Shown here in pieces: positions 52,335-61,146 of a stretch of 64,000 bases of DNA. The notes under the pieces were generated by a model that did not search any database, had not been told where the DNA came from, and saw only the letters and a list, made by a program, of their open reading frames with translations. A program made the translations under genes and the position numbers. Origin of the DNA: Paenibacillus sp. J23TS9 (lineage in GTDB: Bacteria > Bacillota > Bacilli > Paenibacillales > Paenibacillaceae); NCBI RefSeq assembly GCF_018403225.1, contig NZ_BOSG01000001.1:2480001-2544000 (forward strand). The letters are read 5' to 3'. Positions within the stretch are counted from its first letter, which is position 1, and every line of letters starts with the position of its first letter.

Positions 52335-52343
52335 ATTATAACA
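52335..52343 (-). promoter_or_regulatory. Extended -10 element upstream of miaB
   Basis: TGTTATAAT on the minus strand, an extended -10 (TGnTATAAT), without a good -35. It lies about 65 bases before the miaB ATG, and the transcribed leader holds a short GGGGATTATCCCC hairpin. Confidence 0.5.
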
Positions 52344-52489
52344 TGAACTGCCAGTGTTATCTACTTTTCTGGTGCTCCAAACGCAATGTGAAATGACAAA
52401 TTTCTATGTTATAAAATGCAGGCAGATAAGCTGCTCTCTCCGCAGTAAATAATCATGCATGTTAACATTCAGCGGTCGATAGCTATCAT

Positions 52490-52536
52490 AAAAAAAGGAT
52501 GGGCAAAGCAAATATCATTTGCCTTATCCATCCTTC
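52490..52536 (-). terminator. Terminator of pduL
   Basis: AAGGATGG pairs with CCATCCTT, with an inner GGCAAATG..TTTGCC part, and seven T follow on the minus strand. Confidence 0.8.
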
Positions 52537-52567
52537 TTTATGTTTCTATTCAACAATGCAAATCTTA

Positions 52568-53140
52568 TTAACCGATAATTTCAGCGGTATCTCCGGTTTT
52601 GACTCCGGCCGCATTGCCCTCATCCGTATCGATATGCATGTCCAGCGCAAAGGAATCCGACACACGCGCGATGACGTTTTCAAAAACGACACCGCGTTCT
52701 CCGCCAACACGCACTTTCAGCATTTGCTGATCGGCAATTCCCCATTTTTCTGCATCAGAGGTATGAAAATGGATATGGCGTGCAGCAACGATAACGCCTT
52801 GCTCCAGTTCAATTTCGCCCTTCGGACCTTTAATTTTGGCTCCTGGTGTTCCCTCAATATTACCGGATTCACGAACAGGTGCTTTAACACCAATTGCGAA
52901 AGAATCCGTACGGGAAATCTCCACTTGACTTGCTTTGCGGGCTGGGCCCAGAATTCTCACCTTATCGAATTGACCCTTCGATCCAATCACCGCAACGGTT
53001 TCATTGGCGGCAAATTGGCCTGGCTGGGACAGAGGTTTAAACTCAGTCAATTGATAGCCTTCTCCAAACAAAGCCTCAATATGTTCTTGGGTAAGATGAA
53101 TATGTCTTGCGGATACTCCTACAGGTACAGTTTTACTCAC
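52568..53140 (-). CDS. pduL: Phosphate propanoyltransferase (PduL-type phosphotransacylase)
   Basis: About 190 aa. Two PduL-type beta-barrel halves with the metal-binding His motifs VSARHIHL near 14 and VAARHIHFH near 124; RVGGERGVVFENVIAR follows. PduL converts acyl-CoA and phosphate to acyl-phosphate. The N-terminal encapsulation peptide of microcompartment forms is absent, so a free cytoplasmic enzyme that may serve as phosphotransacetylase is likely. GTG at 53140 follows AAGGAG. It is downstream of korAB on the same strand, with a terminator between them. Confidence 0.93.
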   Translation of the reverse strand: MSKTVPVGVSARHIHLTQEHIEALFGEGYQLTEFKPLSQPGQFAANETVAVIGSKGQFDKVRILGPARKASQVEISRTDSFAIGVKAPVRESGNIEGTPGAKIKGPKGEIELEQGVIVAARHIHFHTSDAEKWGIADQQMLKVRVGGERGVVFENVIARVSDSFALDMHIDTDEGNAAGVKTGDTAEIIG

Positions 53141-53210
53141 GTGGATCACTCCTTATTTTTTCTCTATGATCTGTACGCCAGACTCATTATACATCCTTTT
53201 ACCCCAAAAT

Positions 53211-53241
53211 AAAAAGGCGCTACCGCAATTGCGGGCACCTT
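53211..53241 (-). terminator. Terminator of korAB
   Basis: GGTGCCCGCAA pairs with TTGCGGTAGCGCC (two-base bulge), followed by TTTTTATTTT on the minus strand, between korB and pduL. Confidence 0.8.
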
Positions 53242-53249
53242 TTCAGCCA

Positions 53250-54116
53250 TTATTTGAATTCCGCTACAAGATTGTCAAATTGTTCTCTCGAAATTAACGG
53301 GTCCTGCTGAGCAAGCGGTTCGTCCCGGAAACCGGATATCAAGTTCTCATAGCTCTTCTTGTTTTTGTCCTGATAGATCAGGCCCGTGACCATACCGTTT
53401 GTTTCCATGAGCGTCGTCATCGCCGCAATCCGGCTGGATGGATCATAATTCGGAATGGAATCCAGCGGAACGATGTTATCCTTGAACCATTCATACGTGT
53501 TGATTTTGTTGAACGTGACGCAGGGACTAAACACGTTGATGATGGAGAAGCCTTCATGTTTGATAGCTTCCTCCACAAGAGCCGTCAGCTGCTTAATATC
53601 GCTTGAGAACGACTGTGCCACAAAAGTAGCACCGGCCGACAATGCCAGCTCCAGAGGGGACAGCGTAGTCTCAACGGAGCCCTGCGGCGTACTCTTGGTC
53701 ACGAATCCTTCTGCGCTTCGCGGTGAAGTCTGGCCCTTGGTCAGACCGTATATCTGGTTGTCCATGACAATATAAGTCATATTAATATTTCTGCGGATAG
53801 CATGAATGGTATGTCCCATACCGATGGCAAAGCCGTCTCCGTCACCACCGGAGGCAATGACCGTTAGATCACGGTTCGCCAGCTTCACTCCCTGTGCAAT
53901 GGGAAGCGAACGACCATGAATGCCATGGAAACCATACGCATGAATGTATCCGGAAATCCGGCCTGAGCAGCCAATCCCCGATATAACCGCCAACTGTTCA
54001 GGTTCAAGACCGGAATTGGCAGCGGCGCGCTGAATGGCCGCCTGAATAGAAAAGTCTCCGCATCCCGGACACCAGTTGGGTTTGACATTATTGCGAAACT
54101 CTTTGAATGTTGCCAT
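53250..54116 (-). CDS. korB: 2-oxoacid:ferredoxin oxidoreductase, beta subunit
   Basis: 288 aa. The thiamine diphosphate-binding part has CPGCGDFSI near 16 and the GDGDGFAIGMGHTIHAIRRN motif near 98, with DNQIYGLTKGQTSP following. Together with the alpha/gamma protein encoded upstream it oxidises 2-oxoglutarate or a related 2-oxoacid to acyl-CoA and reduces ferredoxin. The ATG follows CAGGAGC. It begins two bases after the korA stop, so the pair is coupled. Confidence 0.93.
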   Translation of the reverse strand: MATFKEFRNNVKPNWCPGCGDFSIQAAIQRAAANSGLEPEQLAVISGIGCSGRISGYIHAYGFHGIHGRSLPIAQGVKLANRDLTVIASGGDGDGFAIGMGHTIHAIRRNINMTYIVMDNQIYGLTKGQTSPRSAEGFVTKSTPQGSVETTLSPLELALSAGATFVAQSFSSDIKQLTALVEEAIKHEGFSIINVFSPCVTFNKINTYEWFKDNIVPLDSIPNYDPSSRIAAMTTLMETNGMVTGLIYQDKNKKSYENLISGFRDEPLAQQDPLISREQFDNLVAEFK

Positions 54117-54118
54117 GG

Positions 54119-55873
54119 TTATACCAGCTCCTTACTTGCCTGACAGGCTTTTCTGCATTCTTCAACCACGATGGATGGCAGGAACGGGTTGCCGTCGTAT
54201 TTCAGCACACTCGTTATTTTCTCTCTGCTTCCAACATGCAGTTTGATCAGATCAGCCAGCTGGCCTGTCGCGTTATGTTCCAGAACAATAACCTGTTTAG
54301 CTTGGTCTACATATGGCATAACTGCTTCTGCCGGGAACGGATGCAGCAGTCTGATCGTCATTTGATTCGTCGTAATACCTTCATTTTCAAGCTTTTCACG
54401 CGCTTGCTGAATGGTCCCGCCAGTCGATCCCATTCCGATGATCAACAGCTCGGGGCTATCATACGGGGCATCCACATGGATTGGATTTTCCACCTTGATC
54501 CGCTCCATTTTCCCTAGGCGTTTATCCATCATTAGCTTCCGGTTCGCAGCGCTTTCCGATGGGCGTCCACTCTCATCATGTTCAACACCTGTCACATGGT
54601 GGATACCATTTTTCTGGCCGGGCAGTACTCTTGGTGATATTCCATCCTCCGTAAGCTCATAGCGCTTGAATAGACCTCCAGCTTCGAGCTCGGGCGCTTC
54701 CGGTACCAGCTTGCCCCGGTCTATGCTGATCCGGTCATAATCCAGCATCTCACAGGACTGCTTACCCAGGGATAACTGCAGATCCGTTACAACGATGACG
54801 GGCAGCTGATACTTGTCCGCCAGATTAAACGCTTCAATCATGTCGTAAAAGCACTCTTCGATCGAGCTTGGTGCCAGCACCACTTTAGGAATCTCTCCAT
54901 GTGTACCATGAATCAATGCGTTAATATCACTTTGCTCCTGCTTGGTCGGAAGCCCTGTACTAGGCCCTCCACGCTGTGTGTCAATGATCACAACCGGGGT
55001 TTCGGTCATACCCGACAAACCGATAGCCTCCATCATGAGCGACAATCCTGGGCCTGCAGAAGCCGTCATGGAGCGGACTCCTGCGTAGTTTATACCAATT
55101 GCCATCGTTATGGCTGCGATCTCATCCTCGGTCTGAACGACAGTACCGCCGAATTTGGGCAGCTTCTTAATTAAATATTCCATGATCTCCGAAGCCGGTG
55201 TGATCGGATAAGCACTCATAATGCGGCAGCCTGCGGCCAGCGCCCCCAGCCCGATCGCATCATTGCCGATCATGAACAGCTTCTGTTTGCCGTCCGCAGC
55301 CTCAAGTCTGAAGTCTTCAAGCGGTCCTCCTGCCAGTTCGAGCACATAATCGGCACCGCTTTTCACGGCTTCGATATTTTTCTCGACAACGGCTGCACCT
55401 TTGCGGCCAAATTCTTCTTCAACCGCTTTATTAAATACATCCATTGGCAGACCCAGAAGCGCCCAAGATGCACCGGATGCAACCATATTTTTCATCAGGG
55501 ATGTTCCCAGTTCCTCAGCAATGGATGTAATAGGCACTGGAAAAAGACGCGCATCCGCTCCATCAGGCAGAGTGGGGCCGAATTTAGCATCTGCAATAAC
55601 AACACCGCCCGGGCGAAGCTCATGCGCATTTAAATCTATGCTCTCCTGGTCGAAAGCAACCAGAATATCCAAATCATCCGCAATTGCGCGAATCGGCTGC
55701 GTACTGATACGAATTTTATTATTGGTGTGTCCACCTTTAATTCGGGATGAAAAATGCCGATAACCATACAAATAATAACCGAGCCGGTTGAGAGCCGTTG
55801 AAAAAATACGGTCTGTGCTCTCCACGCCTTCCCCTTGCTGTCCACCTATCTTCCATGACAATTGACTAATCAA
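54119..55873 (-). CDS. korA: 2-oxoacid:acceptor oxidoreductase, fused gamma/alpha subunit
   Basis: About 584 aa. The N-terminal 180 residues are the gamma domain (WKIGGQQGEGVESTDRIF) and the remainder is the alpha domain with the pyrimidine-binding half (GALAAGCRIMSAYPITPASE) and a C-terminal domain with LLIIGMGSTGGTI. Such gamma-alpha fusions pair with a small beta subunit. The TTG at 55873 has AAGGAG nine bases upstream; a GTG at 55882 touches that site. It is the first gene of the korAB unit. Confidence 0.92.
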   Translation of the reverse strand: MISQLSWKIGGQQGEGVESTDRIFSTALNRLGYYLYGYRHFSSRIKGGHTNNKIRISTQPIRAIADDLDILVAFDQESIDLNAHELRPGGVVIADAKFGPTLPDGADARLFPVPITSIAEELGTSLMKNMVASGASWALLGLPMDVFNKAVEEEFGRKGAAVVEKNIEAVKSGADYVLELAGGPLEDFRLEAADGKQKLFMIGNDAIGLGALAAGCRIMSAYPITPASEIMEYLIKKLPKFGGTVVQTEDEIAAITMAIGINYAGVRSMTASAGPGLSLMMEAIGLSGMTETPVVIIDTQRGGPSTGLPTKQEQSDINALIHGTHGEIPKVVLAPSSIEECFYDMIEAFNLADKYQLPVIVVTDLQLSLGKQSCEMLDYDRISIDRGKLVPEAPELEAGGLFKRYELTEDGISPRVLPGQKNGIHHVTGVEHDESGRPSESAANRKLMMDKRLGKMERIKVENPIHVDAPYDSPELLIIGMGSTGGTIQQAREKLENEGITTNQMTIRLLHPFPAEAVMPYVDQAKQVIVLEHNATGQLADLIKLHVGSREKITSVLKYDGNPFLPSIVVEECRKACQASKELV

Positions 55874-56041
55874 AAAAGCCACTCCTTCTTCCCGTTCACC
55901 CGTGCCTTACTTATGTTCTTTTCCCCTGGCACCACTTTGAAATGTACGGCTAATAATTATGTAAAAGTTTATGAGGTACCGGGACAAATAGCAAGCGTTT
56001 TTTATGTGACATGATTCATGCATTTGCCCCTGGCTTCCTCT

Positions 56042-57046
56042 CTATTTGGCATCTGCAGCTGCTTTTTCCGGAAGATGGATGTTCAGATAGGACAAAGCGT
56101 TTCCGGAAAACCATCTCCGTACCAAGCTCTCCGAATAATGCTTGCACAGCAGCTCAGCGAAATCAGGATACCGCCCTGGATGCTCCAAATCTTTAATCCA
56201 TGAATCAATCCCATCAAAATCAGATCCGATCATCAGGCTATTCTCCGCACCCAACGAGCAAAAATGCTCAATATGGGGCAGCAGCTCCTCGGGACGTACC
56301 GGTCCATCTCCCCCTTCACGCACAAACCATGGCACAAAGGTCATTCCTATGCGTCCATCCATCGCGATAATCGCCCGGATCTGTTCATCGGTCAAATTCC
56401 GCGGATGCGGGCATATCGACTTTGCGTTTGAATGCGAGGCAATGAAAGGCCTTGCTGTCCGTTCTGTCAGCTCCCAAAATCCAGTTGGGGATAAATGGGA
56501 AACATCCAGCAACAGACCGATTTCGTTACTCAGGTCAATCAACTTTTTGCCTTTCTCCGTGAATCCGCCATTACGCTTCTCGAGCACACCATCTGCTGCC
56601 CAGTTCGCATAGTTCCAAGTGATCCCCAGAAAACGGACACCCAGCTCGTAGCACATTTTCACATAAAACAAGCTGCCCTCAAACCCGTCTGCCCCTTCAA
56701 CCGAGAGAAGGCCCCATGGAAGCTGGCGGGCATTGTTTACCCTGCTTGCTGCCCCGATCTCTTTTTGCAATTCAGCCGCATCCTCTTTCCAGCGCAGCCA
56801 GCGGACACCCTCTGCAGTAGTCATGACTCTGGATTTGAAAACGTCGATTTGGTCTAAAATATATTCATAACGCGGGATCCCCCAACGCTCGGACAAATAA
56901 ATCGCGAAGCACTGCAATGATACCTCACCCTGCCGCAAGCGGTCATACGTGACGTCCAGTTTCGGATCATTCTGAAAGGCTATACCCGTGTCCTCCCTCA
57001 TTTTGCTCAGCACATCGCAGTGAAAATCAATGACGGGAATACTCAC
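56042..57046 (-). CDS. Membrane dipeptidase family (peptidase M19)
   Basis: 334 aa zinc dipeptidase with the DFHCD motif (first zinc His and Asp) near residue 8, SVEGADGF (bridging Glu), SHSNAKSICPHPRN and a C-terminal IGSDFDGID. The family cleaves dipeptides, including D-residue ones. There is no signal peptide, so it is cytoplasmic despite the family name. GTG start with GGGAGAAATGG upstream. It follows spoVS on the same strand, after an unusual long hairpin. Confidence 0.93.
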   Translation of the reverse strand: MSIPVIDFHCDVLSKMREDTGIAFQNDPKLDVTYDRLRQGEVSLQCFAIYLSERWGIPRYEYILDQIDVFKSRVMTTAEGVRWLRWKEDAAELQKEIGAASRVNNARQLPWGLLSVEGADGFEGSLFYVKMCYELGVRFLGITWNYANWAADGVLEKRNGGFTEKGKKLIDLSNEIGLLLDVSHLSPTGFWELTERTARPFIASHSNAKSICPHPRNLTDEQIRAIIAMDGRIGMTFVPWFVREGGDGPVRPEELLPHIEHFCSLGAENSLMIGSDFDGIDSWIKDLEHPGRYPDFAELLCKHYSESLVRRWFSGNALSYLNIHLPEKAAADAK

Positions 57047-57103
57047 GTTCCATTTCTCCCTTCTTCGCTATGATTCGGTCATTTTACCTCTATAGATGCA
57101 AAA

Positions 57104-57198
57104 AAACCTGTCTATCCCATATAAACTGAATGTAAGTCAAAGGGCATTAGCTGCCTCAAAAAATCGACTTTATTCAGCTTATATCAATAAACAGGTTT
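57104..57198 (-). repeat. Long near-perfect hairpin with T tail after spoVS
   Basis: A 95-base inverted repeat: outer arms AAACCTGT/ACAGGTTT, then TAT, ATATAA and CTGAAT with AAGTC closing further in, and an inner GGCAGCTAATGCC hairpin. Seven T follow on the minus strand. It lies just downstream of spoVS and 58 bases before the dipeptidase start. It may be an extended terminator, an RNA element or a small repeat; its stem is much longer than the others here. Confidence 0.65.
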
Positions 57199-57222
57199 CA
57201 ACAACGACGAACGCCTATCAAC

Positions 57223-57483
57223 TCATCTAGGTTCCACAATCAGCTTGATTGCGGTCCGGTCTTCCCCATCAATCACAATATCCGTAAAAGCTGGAATACA
57301 GATCAGATCAACCCCACTAGGTGCGACAAATCCCCGGGCAATGGCAACCGCTTTAATGGCTTGATTTAGCGCCCCCGCTCCGATTGCCTGCAGTTCAGCA
57401 GCACCACGTTCACGAAGCACGCCAGCTAGAGCACCGGCAACAGAATTTGGATTGGATTTTGCTGAAACTTTTAATACTTCCAT
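57223..57483 (-). CDS. spoVS: Stage V sporulation protein S
   Basis: 86 aa, nearly all of it the conserved SpoVS/Alba-like fold: LKVSAKSNPNSVAGALAGV, then the AIGAGALNQAIKAVAIARGF segment, and a short basic end. In Bacillus SpoVS affects septum formation and sporulation. The ATG has AGGGGAGG eight bases upstream. The rny-ymdB-spoVS order is as in Bacillus. The long hairpin follows. Confidence 0.97.
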   Translation of the reverse strand: MEVLKVSAKSNPNSVAGALAGVLRERGAAELQAIGAGALNQAIKAVAIARGFVAPSGVDLICIPAFTDIVIDGEDRTAIKLIVEPR

Positions 57484-57639
57484 GGTAAGTACCTCCCCTG
57501 GGAATGATGATGGTTAGCTTCCACATACTAGATGTTATTCGTGAGTGGTAAAATAATTCCTTCTTTTTGTCAATTTTACCTGGAAAAATACATCCATAGT
57601 CTTATGCTTCCATTTCTCAATCCCTATAAGAGAAGATTC

Positions 57640-58434
57640 TTAGTCCATAATCCAGTCATCCTCAAGCATACGGATTTTTTCCATCTTTTTCGCTTTACCC
57701 GTGGCTTCATCCAACTGGACAAATAGCCCGTGAAGCTGCCATTTTCCATTATCGACCTGAAACCGGACAGGCAGCTGGGTCTTGAACTTACGCAGAACGG
57801 CTTCCCGTTCCATGCCCAAAATCCCTTCTTTCGGCCCTACCATGCCAGCATCCGTCAAATAAGCCGTTCCACCCGGCAAAATCGTGTCATCATTGCTCTG
57901 CACATGAGTATGTGTACCTACAACGATAGAAGCGCGTCCGTCCAAATGCCAGCCCATTGCAATCTTCTCGGAGGTGGCTTCGGCATGAAAATCAACCAGA
58001 ATGCACTTATGCTTCTTGCGCAGCTGATCTATAATTTCATCACTTTTACGGAAAGGACAATCAATCGGCGGTAAAAATGTCCGGCCCTGCAAATTGATAA
58101 TAGCGAGCTCTTTACCATTCGCCTTGATGACTGTATGTCCGAGTCCCGGTGTGCCTGGAGGAAAGTTTGCAGGACGCACCATACGCGGCTCATCATCGAT
58201 GAAATCAAAAATTTCCTTATTGTCCCATGTATGGTTACCCATCGTAATCCCATGAACGCCCCACTCAAAAAAATCCTTGGCGATGGATTCGGTGATGCCC
58301 CTGCCTGAAGCGGAATTTTCTCCATTCACAATAATGATATGCGGGTTATATTTTGATTTCAGGGAAGGCAGCGTATCCTTTAGCGCTTTTCTTCCTACAC
58401 TTCCTACGATGTCTCCAATAAATAATACGTTAAT
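57640..58434 (-). CDS. ymdB: YmdB-type metallophosphoesterase (TIGR00282), likely ATT start
   Basis: 264 aa if begun at ATT 58434. The dimetal phosphodiesterase motifs are FIGDIVGS at the N-terminus, NGEN, GNHTWD, DFHAEATSEK and GTHTHVQ. YmdB hydrolyses cyclic nucleotides and controls biofilm or sporulation choices in Bacillus. No ATG, GTG or TTG lies before residue 36 in frame, but AGGAGGGG sits six bases before ATT, and starting there gives MNVLFIGDIVG, which matches the family N-terminus and the 264-aa length of Bacillus YmdB. A GTG at 58329 would delete the first metal-binding loop. Confidence 0.9.
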   Translation of the reverse strand: MNVLFIGDIVGSVGRKALKDTLPSLKSKYNPHIIIVNGENSASGRGITESIAKDFFEWGVHGITMGNHTWDNKEIFDFIDDEPRMVRPANFPPGTPGLGHTVIKANGKELAIINLQGRTFLPPIDCPFRKSDEIIDQLRKKHKCILVDFHAEATSEKIAMGWHLDGRASIVVGTHTHVQSNDDTILPGGTAYLTDAGMVGPKEGILGMEREAVLRKFKTQLPVRFQVDNGKWQLHGLFVQLDEATGKAKKMEKIRMLEDDWIMD

Positions 58435-58467
58435 AACGTTCCCCTCCTATGTTTTCTGATTTCTAAA

Positions 58468-58505
58468 ATATGAAAAGTGGCCCCTGAAGCGGCCACTTTT
58501 CATAT
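58468..58505. terminator. Hairpin between rny and ymdB
   Basis: ATGAAAAGTGGCC pairs with GGCCACTTTTCAT (13 base pairs) around an eight-base loop. The tail is weak, so it may be a processing site or a partial terminator between the two genes. Confidence 0.6.
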
Positions 58506-58511
58506 TTAGCA

Positions 58512-60053
58512 TTATTTAGCGTATTCAACCGCCCGGGTCTCTCGAATAACAGTAACCTTAATATGTCCTGGATAATCCAGTTCATTTTCGATCGTTTTCG
58601 TGATGTCCCGTGCCAGACGGAAAGCTTCCGCATCATCAATCTTCTCAGGCTGTACCATAACGCGAACCTCGCGTCCGGCTTGAATCGCGAACGATTTTTC
58701 TACACCCTCGAAGGATTCGGAAATCTCTTCCAGCTTTTCCAGACGTTTGATATAGGTTTCGAGTGTTTCCCGACGTGCTCCTGGTCTTGCTGCGGACAAT
58801 GCATCTGCCGCGCCAACCAGCATAGCGATTACGGATGTTGCTTCAACATCACCGTGGTGTGATGCAATACTGTTGATAACCACCGGATGTTCCTTGTATT
58901 TCTTCGCTAGTTCCACGCCAATTTCAACGTGCGATCCTTCCACTTCATGATCCAGCGCTTTACCGATGTCATGCAACAAACCGGCACGTTTGGCGAGGAC
59001 AATGTCTTCTCCAAGCTCTCCGGCCATCAGACCTGTGAGATAAGCAACCTCCATGGAATGCTTCAGCACGTTCTGGCCATAACTGGTACGGAATTTCAAA
59101 CGGCCCAGGATCTTGATCAGATCCGGATGCAGACCGTGAACTCCCACCTCAAAGGTCGCTTGTTCGCCATATTCGCGAATGCGTTCATCGACCTCTTTGC
59201 GTGATTTTTCCACCATTTCTTCAATCCGAGCCGGATGAATTCGGCCATCAGATACCAGTTTTTCCAAAGCGGTACGGGCGATTTCCCGGCGGATCGGATC
59301 AAATCCTGATAGAATAACAGCTTCCGGTGTATCATCAATAATGAGATCAATACCAGTAAGGGTTTCCAGTGCACGGATATTACGACCTTCACGACCGATA
59401 ATCCGTCCTTTCATTTCCTCGTTCGGCAACGTCACTACAGATACTGTAGTTTCAGCCACATGGTCGGCAGCGCAGCGCTGAATGGCAAGAGTAACGATTT
59501 CACGCGCCTTCTTGTCCGCTTCTTCTTTGGCCTGCTGCTCGATGTCTTTGATCATTTGAGCGGTTTCATGCCGTACTTCCTGTTCCACATTGCTCAAAAT
59601 AATGCTTCTTGCATCCTCCATCGAAAGATTGGAGATGCGTTCCAATTCAGTGACCTGGCTTTTATAGATCAGATCAATCTGCTGTTGTGTCTCTTCAATA
59701 CGCTTCTCTTTGTTAGCCACTTGTTCTTCTTTACGTTCCAGCGATTCAATCTTTTTATCCAGCGACTCTTCTTTCTGCAACAATCGTCTTTCCTGCCGTT
59801 GAATTTCATTCCGACGCTCACGAGTGTCTTTTTCAGCTTCGGTACGGATTTTGTGGATTTCATCCTTGGCTTCCAATACCGTTTCTTTTTTCTGTGCTTC
59901 AGCTTCTTTCTTCGCATTTTCGACAATATGCAATGCAGCTTGTTCAGCACTAGAAATTTTAGCTTCTGCAAGAGATTTGCGAATAAAATATCCAACCACG
60001 AACCCCAAGAACAATCCGGCAACAACGAGAATGATCGATAGCCATGTAGGCAT
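58512..60053 (-). CDS. rny: Ribonuclease Y
   Basis: 513 aa. An N-terminal membrane helix (2-24), a long coiled coil (30-200), a KH domain with [15 protein letters not shown] near 215-230, and an HD domain with [17 protein letters not shown] near 350. This endonuclease starts mRNA decay in Bacillota and works at the membrane. The ATG follows a run GGGGGGG TGAAATT. Its leader is about 210 bases from the predicted promoter at 60272. Confidence 0.97.
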   Translation of the reverse strand: MPTWLSIILVVAGLFLGFVVGYFIRKSLAEAKISSAEQAALHIVENAKKEAEAQKKETVLEAKDEIHKIRTEAEKDTRERRNEIQRQERRLLQKEESLDKKIESLERKEEQVANKEKRIEETQQQIDLIYKSQVTELERISNLSMEDARSIILSNVEQEVRHETAQMIKDIEQQAKEEADKKAREIVTLAIQRCAADHVAETTVSVVTLPNEEMKGRIIGREGRNIRALETLTGIDLIIDDTPEAVILSGFDPIRREIARTALEKLVSDGRIHPARIEEMVEKSRKEVDERIREYGEQATFEVGVHGLHPDLIKILGRLKFRTSYGQNVLKHSMEVAYLTGLMAGELGEDIVLAKRAGLLHDIGKALDHEVEGSHVEIGVELAKKYKEHPVVINSIASHHGDVEATSVIAMLVGAADALSAARPGARRETLETYIKRLEKLEEISESFEGVEKSFAIQAGREVRVMVQPEKIDDAEAFRLARDITKTIENELDYPGHIKVTVIRETRAVEYAK

Positions 60054-60271
60054 AATTTCACCCCCCCGTTGGTTCCTCCAAGGTATTCCTTGGGATTTTT
60101 CTACAGTTTTTCATTCAACACGATCATCATCATACACAAATCGCAAATCAACGATTCTTATCTCCCGCGAATGGCGGGCATTATCCATATGAATTGGTGC
60201 TACTGAATCTTACAGAAACGAGCCTTTCTTGGAAGGAAAAAGGGTTTCTTTTCGGTACAAGATTCATATTC

Positions 60272-60301
60272 ATTTTAGTATTTGTGAAAAGATATTGTCA
60301 A
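60272..60301 (-). promoter_or_regulatory. Predicted sigma-A promoter of rny
   Basis: On the minus strand TTGACA (60296-60301) and TAAAAT (60272-60277) are separated by 18 bases. The start near 60265 gives a 5' leader of about 210 bases. The leader holds several short inverted repeats but no known riboswitch that I recognise. Confidence 0.7.
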
Positions 60302-60334
60302 GAGAGTGCACTTCATAATATGTTAGCTTCTGCC

Positions 60335-61063
60335 TCAATCAAATGAAAAATGCTCCATTTCCTCTTCCGCCTCACCATTTTCACGAATCAATTGATTAAT
60401 TACCTTCCTCACCTGTTCGCCGGAAAAGCCTCTTCTCATTAAAAAAGAACCCGTTTTCCGCTTTCTGTCCATGATTTCTCCGCGCGTCTGATTCCATTTC
60501 TTTCTTCCCACAACCAAACAGCTTTCATACTCCTGTTCATGACTTACTTCAGACAGCGCTTCACTGATCAGCGCCTTGTCGACGCCCTTCTGACGCAGCT
60601 CCTGTCTAACCCAGGCTTTCCCCTTCCGCTGGCTTGAAACCCGCTGTACAGCCCACTGCTTCGCGTACAGCTCGTCATTGATCAGTCCCTCCTGCTGCAG
60701 GCGTTGAAGTGCTTGTTCAATGACGGTTTGGGAAAGCTCCTTTTGCCGCAGACGGTCCTCCAGCTCCTTGCGTGTACGCTGCTTTCTTTCCAGATACTTA
60801 AGCGCCTGTACGTACGCCCGCTGCTTCTCATCAGCCAGAACAATTTCTTCAAGCTCCTGTTTTGTAAAAACATTGCCTTTCAGCATCCGGTACTTTATCA
60901 TCACATCTTCATGTACTGAAAGAACGTATTCACCAAAAGAAATCAGATAACGTCCCCTCTGCTTCGGCTGGCGTTCCAGAACGGTGATTATCAGGTCTAT
61001 ATCATCAGGGAAACTAGAGACTTCCGACATTTCCTGCTCCCCGTGCAAATCTTCTTCCTGCAT
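60335..61063 (-). CDS. recX: RecA regulator RecX
   Basis: 242 aa with three-helix RecX repeats (KQRAYVQALKYLERKQRTRK, then LRQKELSQTVIEQAL, and IRENGEA at the end) and a longer N-terminal extension. RecX modulates RecA filaments. It lies downstream of recA on the same strand after a terminator. Start at ATG 61063 (AGGGTG upstream); ATG 61030 has an even better GGGGAG site and is a possible true start. Confidence 0.92.
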   Translation of the reverse strand: MQEEDLHGEQEMSEVSSFPDDIDLIITVLERQPKQRGRYLISFGEYVLSVHEDVMIKYRMLKGNVFTKQELEEIVLADEKQRAYVQALKYLERKQRTRKELEDRLRQKELSQTVIEQALQRLQQEGLINDELYAKQWAVQRVSSQRKGKAWVRQELRQKGVDKALISEALSEVSHEQEYESCLVVGRKKWNQTRGEIMDRKRKTGSFLMRRGFSGEQVRKVINQLIRENGEAEEEMEHFSFD

Positions 61064-61095
61064 GATCTCACACCCTGACCATTGTATTTTTAATG

Positions 61096-61132
61096 AAAAA
61101 GGCGCCCTGGATAGGTTCCCAGGACGCCTTCT
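61096..61132 (-). terminator. Terminator between recA and recX
   Basis: AAGGCGTCCTGG pairs with CCAGGGCGCCTT (with one mismatch/bulge), loop of about eight bases, then TTTTT on the minus strand. recX expression would need read-through or another promoter. Confidence 0.75.
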
Positions 61133-61146
61133 AAATAGGCTAACGT

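Noticed and set aside
57640..58329. YmdB truncated or frameshifted at the N-terminus
   Set aside because: The upstream frame is open to ATT 58434 and encodes the conserved N-terminus in phase. No frameshift is needed.
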